64,000 nt of DNA from Rhizobium acidisoli (GTDB lineage Bacteria > Pseudomonadota > Alphaproteobacteria > Rhizobiales > Rhizobiaceae), in contig NZ_CP034998.1 in the NCBI RefSeq assembly GCF_002531755.2, forward strand, positions 3,712,501-3,776,500, in the 5' to 3' direction. Position 1 is the stretch's first letter. Every line of letters begins with the position of its first letter. Below the pieces are notes generated by a model. That model saw only the letters and a list, made by a program, of their open reading frames with translations, did no database searches and was not told the DNA's origin. Shown here piece by piece: positions 49,654-57,413 of this stretch. The position numbers and the translations under genes are program-made.

Positions 49654-52347
49654 ATGACAAGCCCCTCAAGGCAGAGGAAAGGTGCGTTTGCGCTCCGCCC
49701 CTCGCTTGCCCGGCTGGTGACGACAAAACGCCTGCTGGCGCGCGTGGTGCTGTTTTTCGAGCAGTTGCTTCCGCCCTTGATGCCGGTTCTGGCGGTCATC
49801 GCCTTTTATTTCGCAGCCTCCTGGTTCGGCCTCTTCCGCAGTGTGCCGGACTGGCTGCGCATCCTGCTGCTGATCGCCTTTGTCGCCGCTTTTCTCGTCT
49901 CGCTGCTGCCCTTGCGCAATCTGCGCTGGCCCGGCGTCGCCGAAGCCGACCGCATGCTGGAAGAGCGCAACGGCCTGCCGCACCAGCCGGTGACCGTCCA
50001 GGAAGACGAGCCGGCTTTCGATACGCCCTTCGCCCGGGCGCTCTGGCGCGAGCACCAGACCCGCATGGCCGAAAAGATCGCAGCCCTCGATGCAGGACTG
50101 CCGCGGCCGGATATCGCCGCGCATGACCGTTTTGCGCTGCGCGCCGTGCCGGCGCTGCTGCTGGTCACCGCCTTTGCCTATTCGCTGTCGATCAACGGCG
50201 GCTCGCTCGGTGACGCGTTTCAGTCAGCGCCCGAGCAGGTGGTCGTCGATCCGGCGGTGCGCATCGACGCCTGGGTGACGCCGCCCTCCTATACCGGCCG
50301 CGCCCCGGTCTACTTGACCGCTGACGGCAGCGAGCAGGCGCCGATCGGCATTCCGCAGTTTTCGGGCCTCACCGTTCGTGTCAGCGGCGGAAAGACCGCC
50401 GAAAAGGTCGTGTTCCGCAAGGCGAACGGCCAGGCGCAGGATATCGCCGTGCAGGCGGATACCAAGCCGCAGCAGGCGGCGTCAGGCAGCGAACAGCCGA
50501 AGACGGCCCCGACCAGCCAGGCATCCACCGGCCAAGCTCCCGCTGACCAGGCCGCCACCAACCAGGCACTTGTGGCGCAGACGCATGTGATGAAGCTCGA
50601 AGAAAATGGCGCCCTCGAAGTCAACGGCCGCCGCTGGAGCTTCGATGTCCTCCCCGACAAGGCGCCGGAGATCGCCTTCGACGGTTTGCCGAAGCCCAGC
50701 GTCAACGGCGCGCTTGAAATCGGCTTTACCGTCAAGGACGATTACGGCGTCCAGGAAGCCCATGCGGAGATCGTTCCTCTGGAAAACGATCCGACGGCGA
50801 CGCCGCTCTATCCGCTGCCGGAATACCGGCTGGATATTCCCCGCCGCAACGCCCGCGACGCCAAGGGCGTGACCAGCCGCAACCTGACCGAACATCCGCT
50901 TGCCGGCAAGCGCGTGCGCGTGACACTCGTCGCCAAGGATGGCGCCGGCCAGACCGGCCGCAGCCCGCCGCATGAAATGATCCTGCCGTCGCGGCCCTTC
51001 AACGAGCCGCTTGCTGCGGCCGTCGCCGAGGAGCGGCAGGTTTTCGCGCTCGACACCCGCAAGATGCCGCAGGCGATCGCGCTGAACGAGGCGCTGACCA
51101 TCCGGCCTGAGGAGACCATTCCCAAGCTCACCAATTATCTGCTGCTCGAATCCGCCTTGACGCGCATGAAGCTTGCAAAGGGTGACGAGGCACTGAAGGA
51201 CACGGCCCAGTATCTCTGGGAGATCGCACTCGGCATGGAGGACGGCGATCTTTCGCTTGCCGAGCGCAAGCTGCGCGAGGCCCAGCAGAAACTTGCCGAC
51301 GCATTGGACCGCAACGCGCCGGACGAGGAGATCAAGAAGCTGATGGATGAGCTGCGCAAGGCAATGCAGGACTATATGACCGAGCTTGCCCAACGCATGC
51401 AGAACGCGCCGATGCAGCCGAATCAGAACGCCCAGAACATCCTGCGCCAGCAGGATCTGGAACGGATGATGGACCAGATCGAAAATCTCGCCCGCTCCGG
51501 CAATCGCGACGCAGCCCAGCAGATGCTGTCGGAATTGCAGCGCATGATGAACAACCTGCAGGCCGGCAGGCCGCAGCGCGGCCAGCAGAGCCAGGAAAAC
51601 AGCGAAGCCCGCAAACAGATCGACAAGCTCGGCGAGATCCTGCGCGACCAGCAGAAGCTGATGGAACAGACCTTCCGTCTCGATCAGCAGCTCCGGGACC
51701 GCATGCAGCGCGGCGAACCCGACATGGGCGAAAACGATCCGCTGCTCGACGAGATGAACCCTGGCGAGAACGGCGAGCCGCAGGATCAGCAGCAGGGCCA
51801 GCAAGGCAAGGATGGCCAGCAGCCCTCCGACCAGATGACCGCCGAGCAGCTGCGCGAGGCGTTGAAACAGCTGCGCGCCCAGCAGGATGCGCTCGGCAAG
51901 CAGCTCGGCGAATTGCAAAAGAGCCTCGGCGAGTTGGGCATGAAGCCCGGCCCCGGCTTCGGCCAGGCGCAACGCGAGATGGAAGGTGCGGGCCGCGAGC
52001 TCGGCCAGGGCCGCGGCCAGCCGGCCATCGAGGGCCAGGGCCGCGCGCTCGAAGCGCTTCGCCAGGGCGCCCGCGACATGATGAACCAGATGATGCAGGC
52101 CCAGCAGGGCCAGCAAGGCCAGGGTCCGAACGGCCAGGTCGGTCAGGGGGATCAGAACGGCCGCGACCCGCTCGGCCGGCCGCGCCGCGTCCAGGGGCCG
52201 GATTTCGGCGACGATGTGAAGGTGCCCGACGAGATCGACGTTCAGCGCGCCCGGGAAATCCTCGACGCGATCCGCGAAAAGCTCGGCAACAATCCGCCGC
52301 AGGAAATGGAACGGCGCTATCTCGAACGGTTGCTGGATATTCAGTAG
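49654..52347 (+). CDS. TIGR02302/DUF4175 family membrane protein
   Basis: The 897-residue protein has an N-terminal basic segment, two or three hydrophobic helices (about 28-50, 58-80, 165-180) and a periplasmic/large domain. A long Gln/Arg/Gly-rich coiled-coil tail follows (about 520-860, many QQGQ and LREALKQLR repeats). It is a family conserved in Rhizobiales without known function. It follows lysA after 267 bases. The start was set at MTSPSRQRKGAFALRPSLAR, with GGAG nine bases before; a start 46 codons upstream is open but looks non-coding. Confidence 0.85.
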   Translation: MTSPSRQRKGAFALRPSLARLVTTKRLLARVVLFFEQLLPPLMPVLAVIAFYFAASWFGLFRSVPDWLRILLLIAFVAAFLVSLLPLRNLRWPGVAEADRMLEERNGLPHQPVTVQEDEPAFDTPFARALWREHQTRMAEKIAALDAGLPRPDIAAHDRFALRAVPALLLVTAFAYSLSINGGSLGDAFQSAPEQVVVDPAVRIDAWVTPPSYTGRAPVYLTADGSEQAPIGIPQFSGLTVRVSGGKTAEKVVFRKANGQAQDIAVQADTKPQQAASGSEQPKTAPTSQASTGQAPADQAATNQALVAQTHVMKLEENGALEVNGRRWSFDVLPDKAPEIAFDGLPKPSVNGALEIGFTVKDDYGVQEAHAEIVPLENDPTATPLYPLPEYRLDIPRRNARDAKGVTSRNLTEHPLAGKRVRVTLVAKDGAGQTGRSPPHEMILPSRPFNEPLAAAVAEERQVFALDTRKMPQAIALNEALTIRPEETIPKLTNYLLLESALTRMKLAKGDEALKDTAQYLWEIALGMEDGDLSLAERKLREAQQKLADALDRNAPDEEIKKLMDELRKAMQDYMTELAQRMQNAPMQPNQNAQNILRQQDLERMMDQIENLARSGNRDAAQQMLSELQRMMNNLQAGRPQRGQQSQENSEARKQIDKLGEILRDQQKLMEQTFRLDQQLRDRMQRGEPDMGENDPLLDEMNPGENGEPQDQQQGQQGKDGQQPSDQMTAEQLREALKQLRAQQDALGKQLGELQKSLGELGMKPGPGFGQAQREMEGAGRELGQGRGQPAIEGQGRALEALRQGARDMMNQMMQAQQGQQGQGPNGQVGQGDQNGRDPLGRPRRVQGPDFGDDVKVPDEIDVQRAREILDAIREKLGNNPPQEMERRYLERLLDIQ

Positions 52348-52365
52348 GTCTTACGCCGCCGTCTA

Positions 52366-52413
52366 GAGCATGATGCCGAAAAGTGTGAGCGGTTTTCGGG
52401 CGACATCATGCTC
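52366..52413. repeat. Family B repeat (copy 2)
   Basis: GAGCATGATG pairs with CATCATGCTC, enclosing CCGAAAAGTGTGAGCGGTTT and TCGG. It is a clear copy of the rhizobial element also seen at 15553 and 61689. Confidence 0.75.
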
Positions 52414-52425
52414 CAACTCTTTAAT

Positions 52426-52482
52426 TTAGAACAGGATTCAGATTTTAGGCCAACCGGGCCTAAAATCTGAATCCTGTTCTAA
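52426..52482. terminator. Perfect 26-bp inverted repeat between convergent genes
   Basis: The arms at 52426-52451 and 52457-52482 (beginning TTAGAACAGGATTCAG) pair perfectly around AACCG. It lies between the DUF4175 gene and cpdR, which converge, so it may stop both transcripts, although no T run follows. It is also likely a mobile-type repeat. Confidence 0.6.
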
Positions 52483-52567
52483 TCGAGCGGCGGCGCGCTA
52501 AGCCAGTGTCACGCAAAACTGTGCATGACGTCGCCCGAGACAGGCTCAGGCGTTTCCTCGTCATGCT

Positions 52568-52927
52568 TCAAGCGACGAGCGCTCTGGCGACCGCCTTGCG
52601 AATATCGGGAAGTGCGAAAGGTTTGGCGACAACGTCGATGATCTTTTCGGCAAGATCGTCGGCCCGTTCGCGCTGTTCGGCATAGCCGGTCATCAGCAGG
52701 ATCTTCAGGCCGGGAAAGGCGTCTTTTGCCTGGTGAGCGAGTTCGATGCCGTCCATTACGGGCATGCGGATATCCGAAAGCAGCAGATCGTAGGCCCCGT
52801 CCTTCAGCTTCTCCAGCCCCTCGGCGCCATCAGCCGCTTCATCGGTCTCGTGACCGTCGAGCCTGAGCGCCCGGGCTACGAAAGACCGTAGGGAGTCCTC
52901 GTCTTCCGTAATCAGAATTCTTGCCAT
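52568..52927 (-). CDS. cpdR: Response regulator CpdR
   Basis: CpdR is a receiver-only protein that, when unphosphorylated, directs ClpXP to cell-cycle targets in alphaproteobacteria. The 119-residue protein has the acidic pair at TEDED, the phosphoacceptor Asp52 (LLLSDIRMP), Thr in LMTGYAEQ and Lys in VVAKPF. It ends ALVA, a short hydrophobic tail as in CpdR. It has no output domain. A CtrA-like TTAACCAT lies 86-93 bases upstream. Confidence 0.88.
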   Translation of the reverse strand: MARILITEDEDSLRSFVARALRLDGHETDEAADGAEGLEKLKDGAYDLLLSDIRMPVMDGIELAHQAKDAFPGLKILLMTGYAEQRERADDLAEKIIDVVAKPFALPDIRKAVARALVA

Positions 52928-53012
52928 ATGTGCATTGCTCCGTCTTCAGCCCACGACGGAAATCACCAGACTTTCCTTTTCGATCGGTAAAGATGCCGAA
53001 GCGATGGACGGA

Positions 53013-53020
53013 ATGGTTAA
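53013..53020 (-). promoter_or_regulatory. CtrA-like TTAACCAT box before cpdR
   Basis: On the minus strand TTAACCAT, a half-site associated with CtrA regulons in alphaproteobacteria, lies about 90 bases upstream of the cpdR start. Single half-sites are common by chance. Confidence 0.35.
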
Positions 53021-53038
53021 CAACCCGTCTCGACAGCA

Positions 53039-53127
53039 TTACAGCGCCGTGCGTCTGACAAGACGCACAAAGGACGCTGTAACACTTTGAATTGCTGCAC
53101 AATTTTTCCATTTAAGGAATTGTGCAG
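53039..53127. repeat. Double-hairpin repeat, family A (copy 2)
   Basis: TTACAGCG/CGCTGTAA and CTGCACAATT/AATTGTGCAG form two hairpins like those at 18933-19033. The second stem differs by one compensated base pair (C-G here, T-A there). Confidence 0.75.
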
Positions 53128-53131
53128 CAGC

Positions 53132-53674
53132 TCAGGCGTCGCCGGTGACCACACCGACGAAGGGCAGTTCGCGAAAGGCGTAAGCCACATCCATGCCGTA
53201 GCCGACGACGAAATAGTCGGGGCATTCGAAGCCGACATAATCGGCCTCCAGCTTTTCCTTGCGCTTGACGCGCTTGTCGAGCAGCACAGCGATGGTGACG
53301 TTGCGCGCGCCGCGCTCGAACAGCAGTTCCTTGGCAAAGAGCAGGGTGCGGCCGGATTCGAGGATATCGTCGATCAGCAGCACGTCGCGGCCATGGACGT
53401 CGCTGTCGATATCCTTGACGATGCGCACGCCCTGCGAGACCGTGCCGATGCCATAGCTCGACAGCGTGATGAACTCGACCTCCGGGGCAAGCCCGCTATC
53501 ATGCAGGGCGCGGATCAGGTCGGCGGCGAAGATGAACGAGCCCTTGAGCACGGCGATGACGAGCAGGTCCTTGGTCGGCCCGTTGGCGATCTCCCGCGCC
53601 ATCGAATGATTGCGCTCGGCGATCTGCTCGGCAGTGAAGAGCGGCTCGATATTTTTTCCGCGCACGACAGGCAT
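53132..53674 (-). CDS. hpt: Hypoxanthine phosphoribosyltransferase
   Basis: Hpt salvages hypoxanthine (and often guanine) to the nucleotide with PRPP. The 180-residue protein has the PRPP loop VLLIDDILESGRTL and the flexible-loop SSYG stretch TLSSYGIGTVSQG, ending with the base-binding ECPDYFVVGYGMD. An ATG five codons upstream is possible; 53674 has GGAG nine bases before. A family A repeat lies just past the stop. Confidence 0.93.
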   Translation of the reverse strand: MPVVRGKNIEPLFTAEQIAERNHSMAREIANGPTKDLLVIAVLKGSFIFAADLIRALHDSGLAPEVEFITLSSYGIGTVSQGVRIVKDIDSDVHGRDVLLIDDILESGRTLLFAKELLFERGARNVTIAVLLDKRVKRKEKLEADYVGFECPDYFVVGYGMDVAYAFRELPFVGVVTGDA

Positions 53675-53999
53675 AAGGGCTTGCTCCATGAAAAGAAGGG
53701 TAAGCCGTTAGCACATATGCGCGCTTGAAACAGCCTCGCACGTTATGAAATTAACGTGGAATTGGCGTCAAATGCCGCCAATCCCGCTTTCGACCAATCG
53801 CGGAGATGATCGATCCGGCTTCTTGCACCGGTAAGGCCCTATTAAACGCGAACGACGCGATTGCGCCAACATCGTAGGCTCCGTGTGATCCGACAAGCAT
53901 CACTTTGCCAGCTCTAGATCCTTGGAAGCAATTGCAACCTGCTGAGAAGGCACTATCGTCAAACGCGGAAGTTGAATCAGCTCGGGACAGGAACCAGTT
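53675..53999. other. Intergenic stretch before the accessory pocket
   Basis: These 325 bases between hpt and the next plus-strand gene are visibly less GC-rich than the core. An open frame on the minus strand (53751-54086) has no ribosome site and no coherent product and is not called. Only the ribosome site AGGAA before 54000 is recognised. Confidence 0.5.
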
Positions 54000-54503
54000 G
54001 TGGCGAATTGCACGCATCCGGAATTTACTGAAGACCGCAGCCGGGAGCAGCGACTTTCCGTCCTGCTTCCCGGTGACATATTTCATGCCGACGACGACGA
54101 ACGGTGCATTCCATTGACCTGTATCGTGGTCGGGCTGGATGACGATACGATTTTCGCACGCAGATTAACGACGCAGGAAAACCTGACTTTTGACCGCAGG
54201 ACAGGAGAGATCTCGGGGAGCGATGCGGGATATCGAGGTGCCATTACTTCTATAGAACCACTTCCGGCCGACAATCACGCGACCCTGATAGGGCTGGATC
54301 GTCGATACCGTTTGGCGAGCAGGAGCACCGACAACACGAAGCTGACGCAGGCAGAGAAGGACACGTTGCTATTCCTTCCCGGCCATTACGAGAGCCATCC
54401 CATCGACGAACGCACGCCGGCTTACGAGCGATCCGAACCAACCACATCGGTTGACCTCATTCTGAAGACTTTCGAGACCGGTTTCAGTCAGCCAGACCGT
54501 TGA
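54000..54503 (+). CDS. Hypothetical protein, possibly frameshifted at its 3' end
   Basis: From a GTG with AGGAA seven bases before, the frame gives 167 residues: MANCTHPEFTEDRSREQRLS, then LLPGDIFHADDDERCIPLTC, VVGLDDDTIFARRLTTQENL and a charged C-terminus. It reads as a real soluble protein but no family was recognised. In the next frame after about 54490 the text continues sensibly (QTVEKLALPTGQQIDQQ ... VRLREVILDKMLHKGGIK) to a stop that overlaps the next gene. A single-base shift there would join the two into about 215 residues. Confidence 0.55.
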   Translation: MANCTHPEFTEDRSREQRLSVLLPGDIFHADDDERCIPLTCIVVGLDDDTIFARRLTTQENLTFDRRTGEISGSDAGYRGAITSIEPLPADNHATLIGLDRRYRLASRSTDNTKLTQAEKDTLLFLPGHYESHPIDERTPAYERSEPTTSVDLILKTFETGFSQPDR

Positions 54504-54543
54504 GAAGCTGGCGCTCCCGACCGGTCAACAGATTGACCAACAA

Positions 54544-54648
54544 ATGGCCGCGGTGCCAACTCTCCTCCCGGATACGGACAAACAAACTCTGGTGAGACTA
54601 CGTGAAGTCATTCTGGATAAAATGCTGCACAAAGGAGGAATCAAATGA
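54544..54648 (+). CDS. Small ORF, or displaced C-terminus of the preceding gene
   Basis: From ATG at 54544 the frame encodes 34 residues (MAAVPTLLPDTDKQTLVRLR and EVILDKMLHKGGIK) and is open back to 54466 without a start. Its TGA overlaps the ATG of the next gene by four bases. There is no ribosome site, so it is more probably the true end of the 54000 gene after a frameshift. Confidence 0.3.
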   Translation: MAAVPTLLPDTDKQTLVRLREVILDKMLHKGGIK

Positions 54649-54887
54649 CCTCACCGGTCTTCAACATTTTAAAGCTACTTGATGAGGCTGGGATAAAATA
54701 CCTCATCAGCAGGTATCGCGCCGAGACAATCGATATTCACGCAACACTGGTCGGCGAGCGAATTGAGATATCAGTTTTCGAGGACGATCACGTGGAAATT
54801 TCCCGTTTCTTCGGAGATGAAAACGTTCTGAACGGCGACATCTTGTCCGACATTATCGCTGGATACGTTGGAGAAACCGAACAGTAG
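54645..54887 (+). CDS. Small acidic hypothetical protein
   Basis: The 80-residue protein (MTSPVFNILKLLDEAGIKYL, then IDIHATLVGERIEISVFEDD, VEISRFFGDENVLNGD) has a helix followed by strands and is acidic. Its layout resembles small partner or immunity-type proteins, but I do not recognise the family. AAGGAGGA directly precedes the ATG and it overlaps the upstream frame by ATGA, so it is strongly translated and coupled. Confidence 0.65.
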   Translation: MTSPVFNILKLLDEAGIKYLISRYRAETIDIHATLVGERIEISVFEDDHVEISRFFGDENVLNGDILSDIIAGYVGETEQ

Positions 54888-55025
54888 GAGTGGCACACGG
54901 CGACCGGCAAATGAGTTTTAACTATGGAATGAGCAACTCGATCGCAACCGGAAAGACCCGGCCGAAGCATCGAGAATTGGCGGATGGCTTACGAGGCCGT
55001 CGGCCGGTACTCGTAAGGGGACGTG

Positions 55026-55199
55026 ATGGACGTCAGCTATTACCTCATCACGGAGCATGGTCGGTCGAAGATGACTGCGAAATCCGACGACGCTGCGGTT
55101 TCGGAAGCGGAAGCCTATCGGGAACGCTATCCCGGATCAGATCTGCGTCGGATCGTGAAGGAGACGAAAGAAACCCTTCAATCGTTTGATAGGAATTAG
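55026..55199 (+). CDS. Small hypothetical protein ending in its terminator
   Basis: The 57-residue product (MDVSYYLITEHGRSKMTAKS, DDAAVSEAEAYRERYPGSDL, RRIVKETKETLQSFDRN) is preceded by AAGGGG at a fair distance. It has clear codon-like sense, unlike the overlapping longer frame from 54890. Its TAG shares its last base with a strong terminator. Function is unknown; it closes the small-gene pocket. Confidence 0.6.
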   Translation: MDVSYYLITEHGRSKMTAKSDDAAVSEAEAYRERYPGSDLRRIVKETKETLQSFDRN

Positions 55200-55400
55200 G
55201 CCCCGCTTCGGGGCTTTTTCTGTCTTGAGAACAAGATCCACGCTCCCCACACGATTAATACTTCCCCTGAATCGAAGCTCAGAGATCCTGACGCGCCAAG
55301 TCAGTAAGAGCAAAGTCCCGCAGATGATGAGGAGAGGTGCGATCACAAAACCGAACACCTCCAACAACGTCCACGAGCCTCCGGCGGAACCAAGTTCCAT
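55137..55400 (-). CDS. Small membrane protein, C-terminus probably displaced
   Basis: AGGAG six bases before 55400 starts MELGSAGGSWTLLEVFGFVI followed by APLLIICGTLLLLTW, one clear membrane helix. This resembles the short rhizobial single-helix proteins of about 60 residues. After about residue 35 the sequence is basic and unusual and runs across the opposite gene and its terminator, overlapping it by 63 bases. The original 3' end may have been lost. Confidence 0.45.
   Translation of the reverse strand: MELGSAGGSWTLLEVFGFVIAPLLIICGTLLLLTWRVRISELRFRGSINRVGSVDLVLKTEKAPKRGLIPIKRLKGFFRLLHDPTQI
55198..55220 (+). terminator. Rho-independent terminator of the small-gene unit
   Basis: GGCCCCG and CGGGGC pair around CTT, followed by TTTTTC. 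The stem begins on the last bases of the TAG stop of the 55026 gene. Confidence 0.9.
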
Positions 55401-55896
55401 TGGAAACTCCTGCTCGAGCCTATGGCTCGGTGACTGTTGAAGGTATCGATCTCGCTTAAAGTGGCACGGACGGTGGCCGGGTGAACTAGATTGTGAGTAC
55501 GTCCATGCTACCAGTTGTACTAAGCGGAGCAACACCGAAGATAGTAGACCATGAAGCCACTCCTATCCTGACCCCGACCAGATCGTTAGGATAAGGCCGA
55601 CGGCCGATGTTTTGATCCATCGGGTGTTCGTCAGTGTCGTGACGAGTCAAAGTGTGACTCTGCTTCAATAGGGCGGACAATAATTGGTCGGTCACCGCTG
55701 TCAAGATGGTTAAGAAATTTTTCTGTCCGTAGAGCGTCATCGCGCTCGATCAGGTGCCGGCACGATTCCGTAGGTCCGCAGATCAGCGGACAGGGGAGGC
55801 CGGCTTAGGCCATACACGGGGCAGTTGGCCAACGTCATCAGGATCGAAGCCGTTGATCTGGTTCGAATTTCAATTTCGTCCAGCTTCCAGTGCGCT
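55401..55896. other. Intergenic stretch, AT-richer, no gene seen
   Basis: Almost 500 bases between the small membrane protein gene and the DUF3426-like gene. Open frames on both strands (for example 55486-55740 on the minus strand) lack ribosome sites and recognisable products. No RNA, repeat or insertion-sequence end was recognised. Confidence 0.5.
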
Positions 55897-56547
55897 CTAC
55901 GGCAGGAAGGACAGCCTGACTTCCGGCAGTTTTCCACCGGCATGCTGGACTCGTGCCGAGAAGCCGCGGCTCTGGCCGCCATAGATGACATCGGAGGGCG
56001 GATTGATGACGATGCTTGCAGTCAGTCGCTCGTCGGTCACCAGATCGGCGCGGATCGGATGCACCGTCTGCGTCGTGCCGCTGTCGTTTTCGATGATGCC
56101 GTTGATGACGAGCACCCGCATGCCGTTCGCGTCGCGCGGCGCTACCGTCACATGGGTGAAATGCAGCGGCGCTCCGGAATAGGCCGGCTCGGCGAAAAAG
56201 CCGGAAAAGCCGCCCGCAAGCCCGAAGACGAGCACGGCGAGGGCCAGCACCAGGCCTGCGAAGCTCCGCATCGACGCCCGCTGCAGGAAAGTTTCCACCT
56301 CGCGCAGAACAGTTGCCATCGCCGGTTTCTGCGGCGGCTGCGCTGCCCGTGCTTGCGCCGCGCGCTTGCGGTTGTCGTTGTAGGTCCTTGCGGTAAATTC
56401 CTTCGGTCGGACTTTGCCGAGCGTAACGAATTCGGCGTCGGAAATATCGGCGGGACGCGCGGCCCGGTACTGGCGGGCTGCAGGTTCCGGCGGCAGGAAA
56501 TCATAGGCCTGGCCCGGCGTCCAGCGGCTGAAGAAGGATGCTTCCAT
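55897..56547 (-). CDS. DUF3426-like membrane protein upstream of ftsEX
   Basis: The 216-residue protein has a cytoplasmic N-terminus rich in Arg and Pro, one helix (about 95-117, SFAGLVLALAVLVFGLAGGF) and a C-terminal beta domain (VLVINGIIENDSGTTQTVHP ... GFSARVQHAGGKLPEVRLSF) like DUF3426. The MJ0042 zinc ribbon often at the N-terminus of such proteins is absent. It is divergent from ftsE and conserved there in rhizobia, suggesting an envelope or division role (inference). Confidence 0.75.
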   Translation of the reverse strand: MEASFFSRWTPGQAYDFLPPEPAARQYRAARPADISDAEFVTLGKVRPKEFTARTYNDNRKRAAQARAAQPPQKPAMATVLREVETFLQRASMRSFAGLVLALAVLVFGLAGGFSGFFAEPAYSGAPLHFTHVTVAPRDANGMRVLVINGIIENDSGTTQTVHPIRADLVTDERLTASIVINPPSDVIYGGQSRGFSARVQHAGGKLPEVRLSFLP

Positions 56548-56633
56548 GGTGGCTGCCTCGCAGATGTCCACATGGTTTCGCTGCCAGGGGCAATCTTGGC
56601 ATTGAAACGAATCCTGCTCAGTCGTAAATTTTA

Positions 56634-56641
56634 ATGGTTAA
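56634..56641 (-). promoter_or_regulatory. CtrA-like TTAACCAT box before the DUF3426-like gene
   Basis: TTAACCAT on the minus strand lies about 90 bases before the DUF3426-like start and 113 before ftsE. Two further TTAAC half-sites (56697-56701 and 56710-56714) are close by but spaced 13 bases rather than 11. Confidence 0.35.
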
Positions 56642-56753
56642 TGCTTCGCAAAGATCGCCATCAAACGGGCGTCTTTCCGGCAAAATTTACCGGCTGTTAA
56701 CGGTGTTGGTTAACAAGTCACGCGGTGAAACCCACAACAGACTGAGCTGCCCG

Positions 56754-57413
56754 TTGATCCACTTCGAGAATGTCGGTTTGCGCTATGGCATGGGCCCGGA
56801 AATCCTCCGGGACCTGACCTTCGACATTCCGAAGAAATCCTTTCAGTTCCTGACGGGCCCATCGGGCGCCGGCAAGACGTCGTTGCTGCGGCTGCTCTTC
56901 ATGTCGCTGCAGCCGACGCGCGGCCTGATCCGCATGTTCGGGCGCGACATTTCCGAAATCCCCCGCCCCGAACTGCCGCTGCTGCGCCGCCGCGTCGGCA
57001 TCGTCTTCCAGGATTTCCGTCTGCTCGATCACCTGACCACCTATGAGAATGTCGCCTTGCCCTTACGTGTGCGCGGCAAGGATGAGAGCTCCTACAAGAC
57101 CGACGTCCTGGAATTGTTGAAATGGGTCGGCCTCGGCGAACGCATCAATGTGCTGCCGCCGGTGCTCTCCGGCGGTGAGAAGCAGCGCGCCGCGATCGCC
57201 CGGGCGCTGATGGACCGGCCGGAAGTGCTGCTTGCCGACGAACCCACCGGCAATGTCGACCCGCCGATGGCCAAGCGCCTGCTCAATCTTTTCCTCGAAC
57301 TGAACCGCCTCGGCACCGCCGTTGTGATCGCCACGCATGACCTGGCGCTGATGGAACAGGTGGAAGCCCGCCGCATGATCCTCTCGGGGGGGCATCTCGA
57401 TATCTATGACTGA
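56754..57413 (+). CDS. ftsE: Cell division ATP-binding protein FtsE
   Basis: FtsE is the ATPase of the FtsEX complex, which controls peptidoglycan hydrolases at the division site. The 219-residue protein has Walker A GPSGAGKT, the signature LSGGEKQRAAIARAL and Walker B VLLADEPTGNVD. The start is probably TTG at 56754, giving LIHFENVGLRYGMGPE as in relatives; no ATG fits without an odd 40-residue extension, though the frame is open to 56634. It overlaps ftsX by eight bases. Confidence 0.9.
   Translation: MIHFENVGLRYGMGPEILRDLTFDIPKKSFQFLTGPSGAGKTSLLRLLFMSLQPTRGLIRMFGRDISEIPRPELPLLRRRVGIVFQDFRLLDHLTTYENVALPLRVRGKDESSYKTDVLELLKWVGLGERINVLPPVLSGGEKQRAAIARALMDRPEVLLADEPTGNVDPPMAKRLLNLFLELNRLGTAVVIATHDLALMEQVEARRMILSGGHLDIYD

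Noticed and set aside
53751..54086. Minus-strand frame of 111 codons
   Set aside because: No ribosome site, no coherent product, and it overlaps the start of the better supported gene at 54000.
54890..55189. Plus-strand frame of 99 codons
   Set aside because: The shorter frame at 55026 has a ribosome site, sensible composition and ends at a terminator; the longer one turns Arg/Ser-rich as non-coding frames do here.
55486..55740. Minus-strand frame of 84 codons in the gap before the DUF3426-like gene
   Set aside because: No ribosome site and no resemblance to a transposase or other known product.
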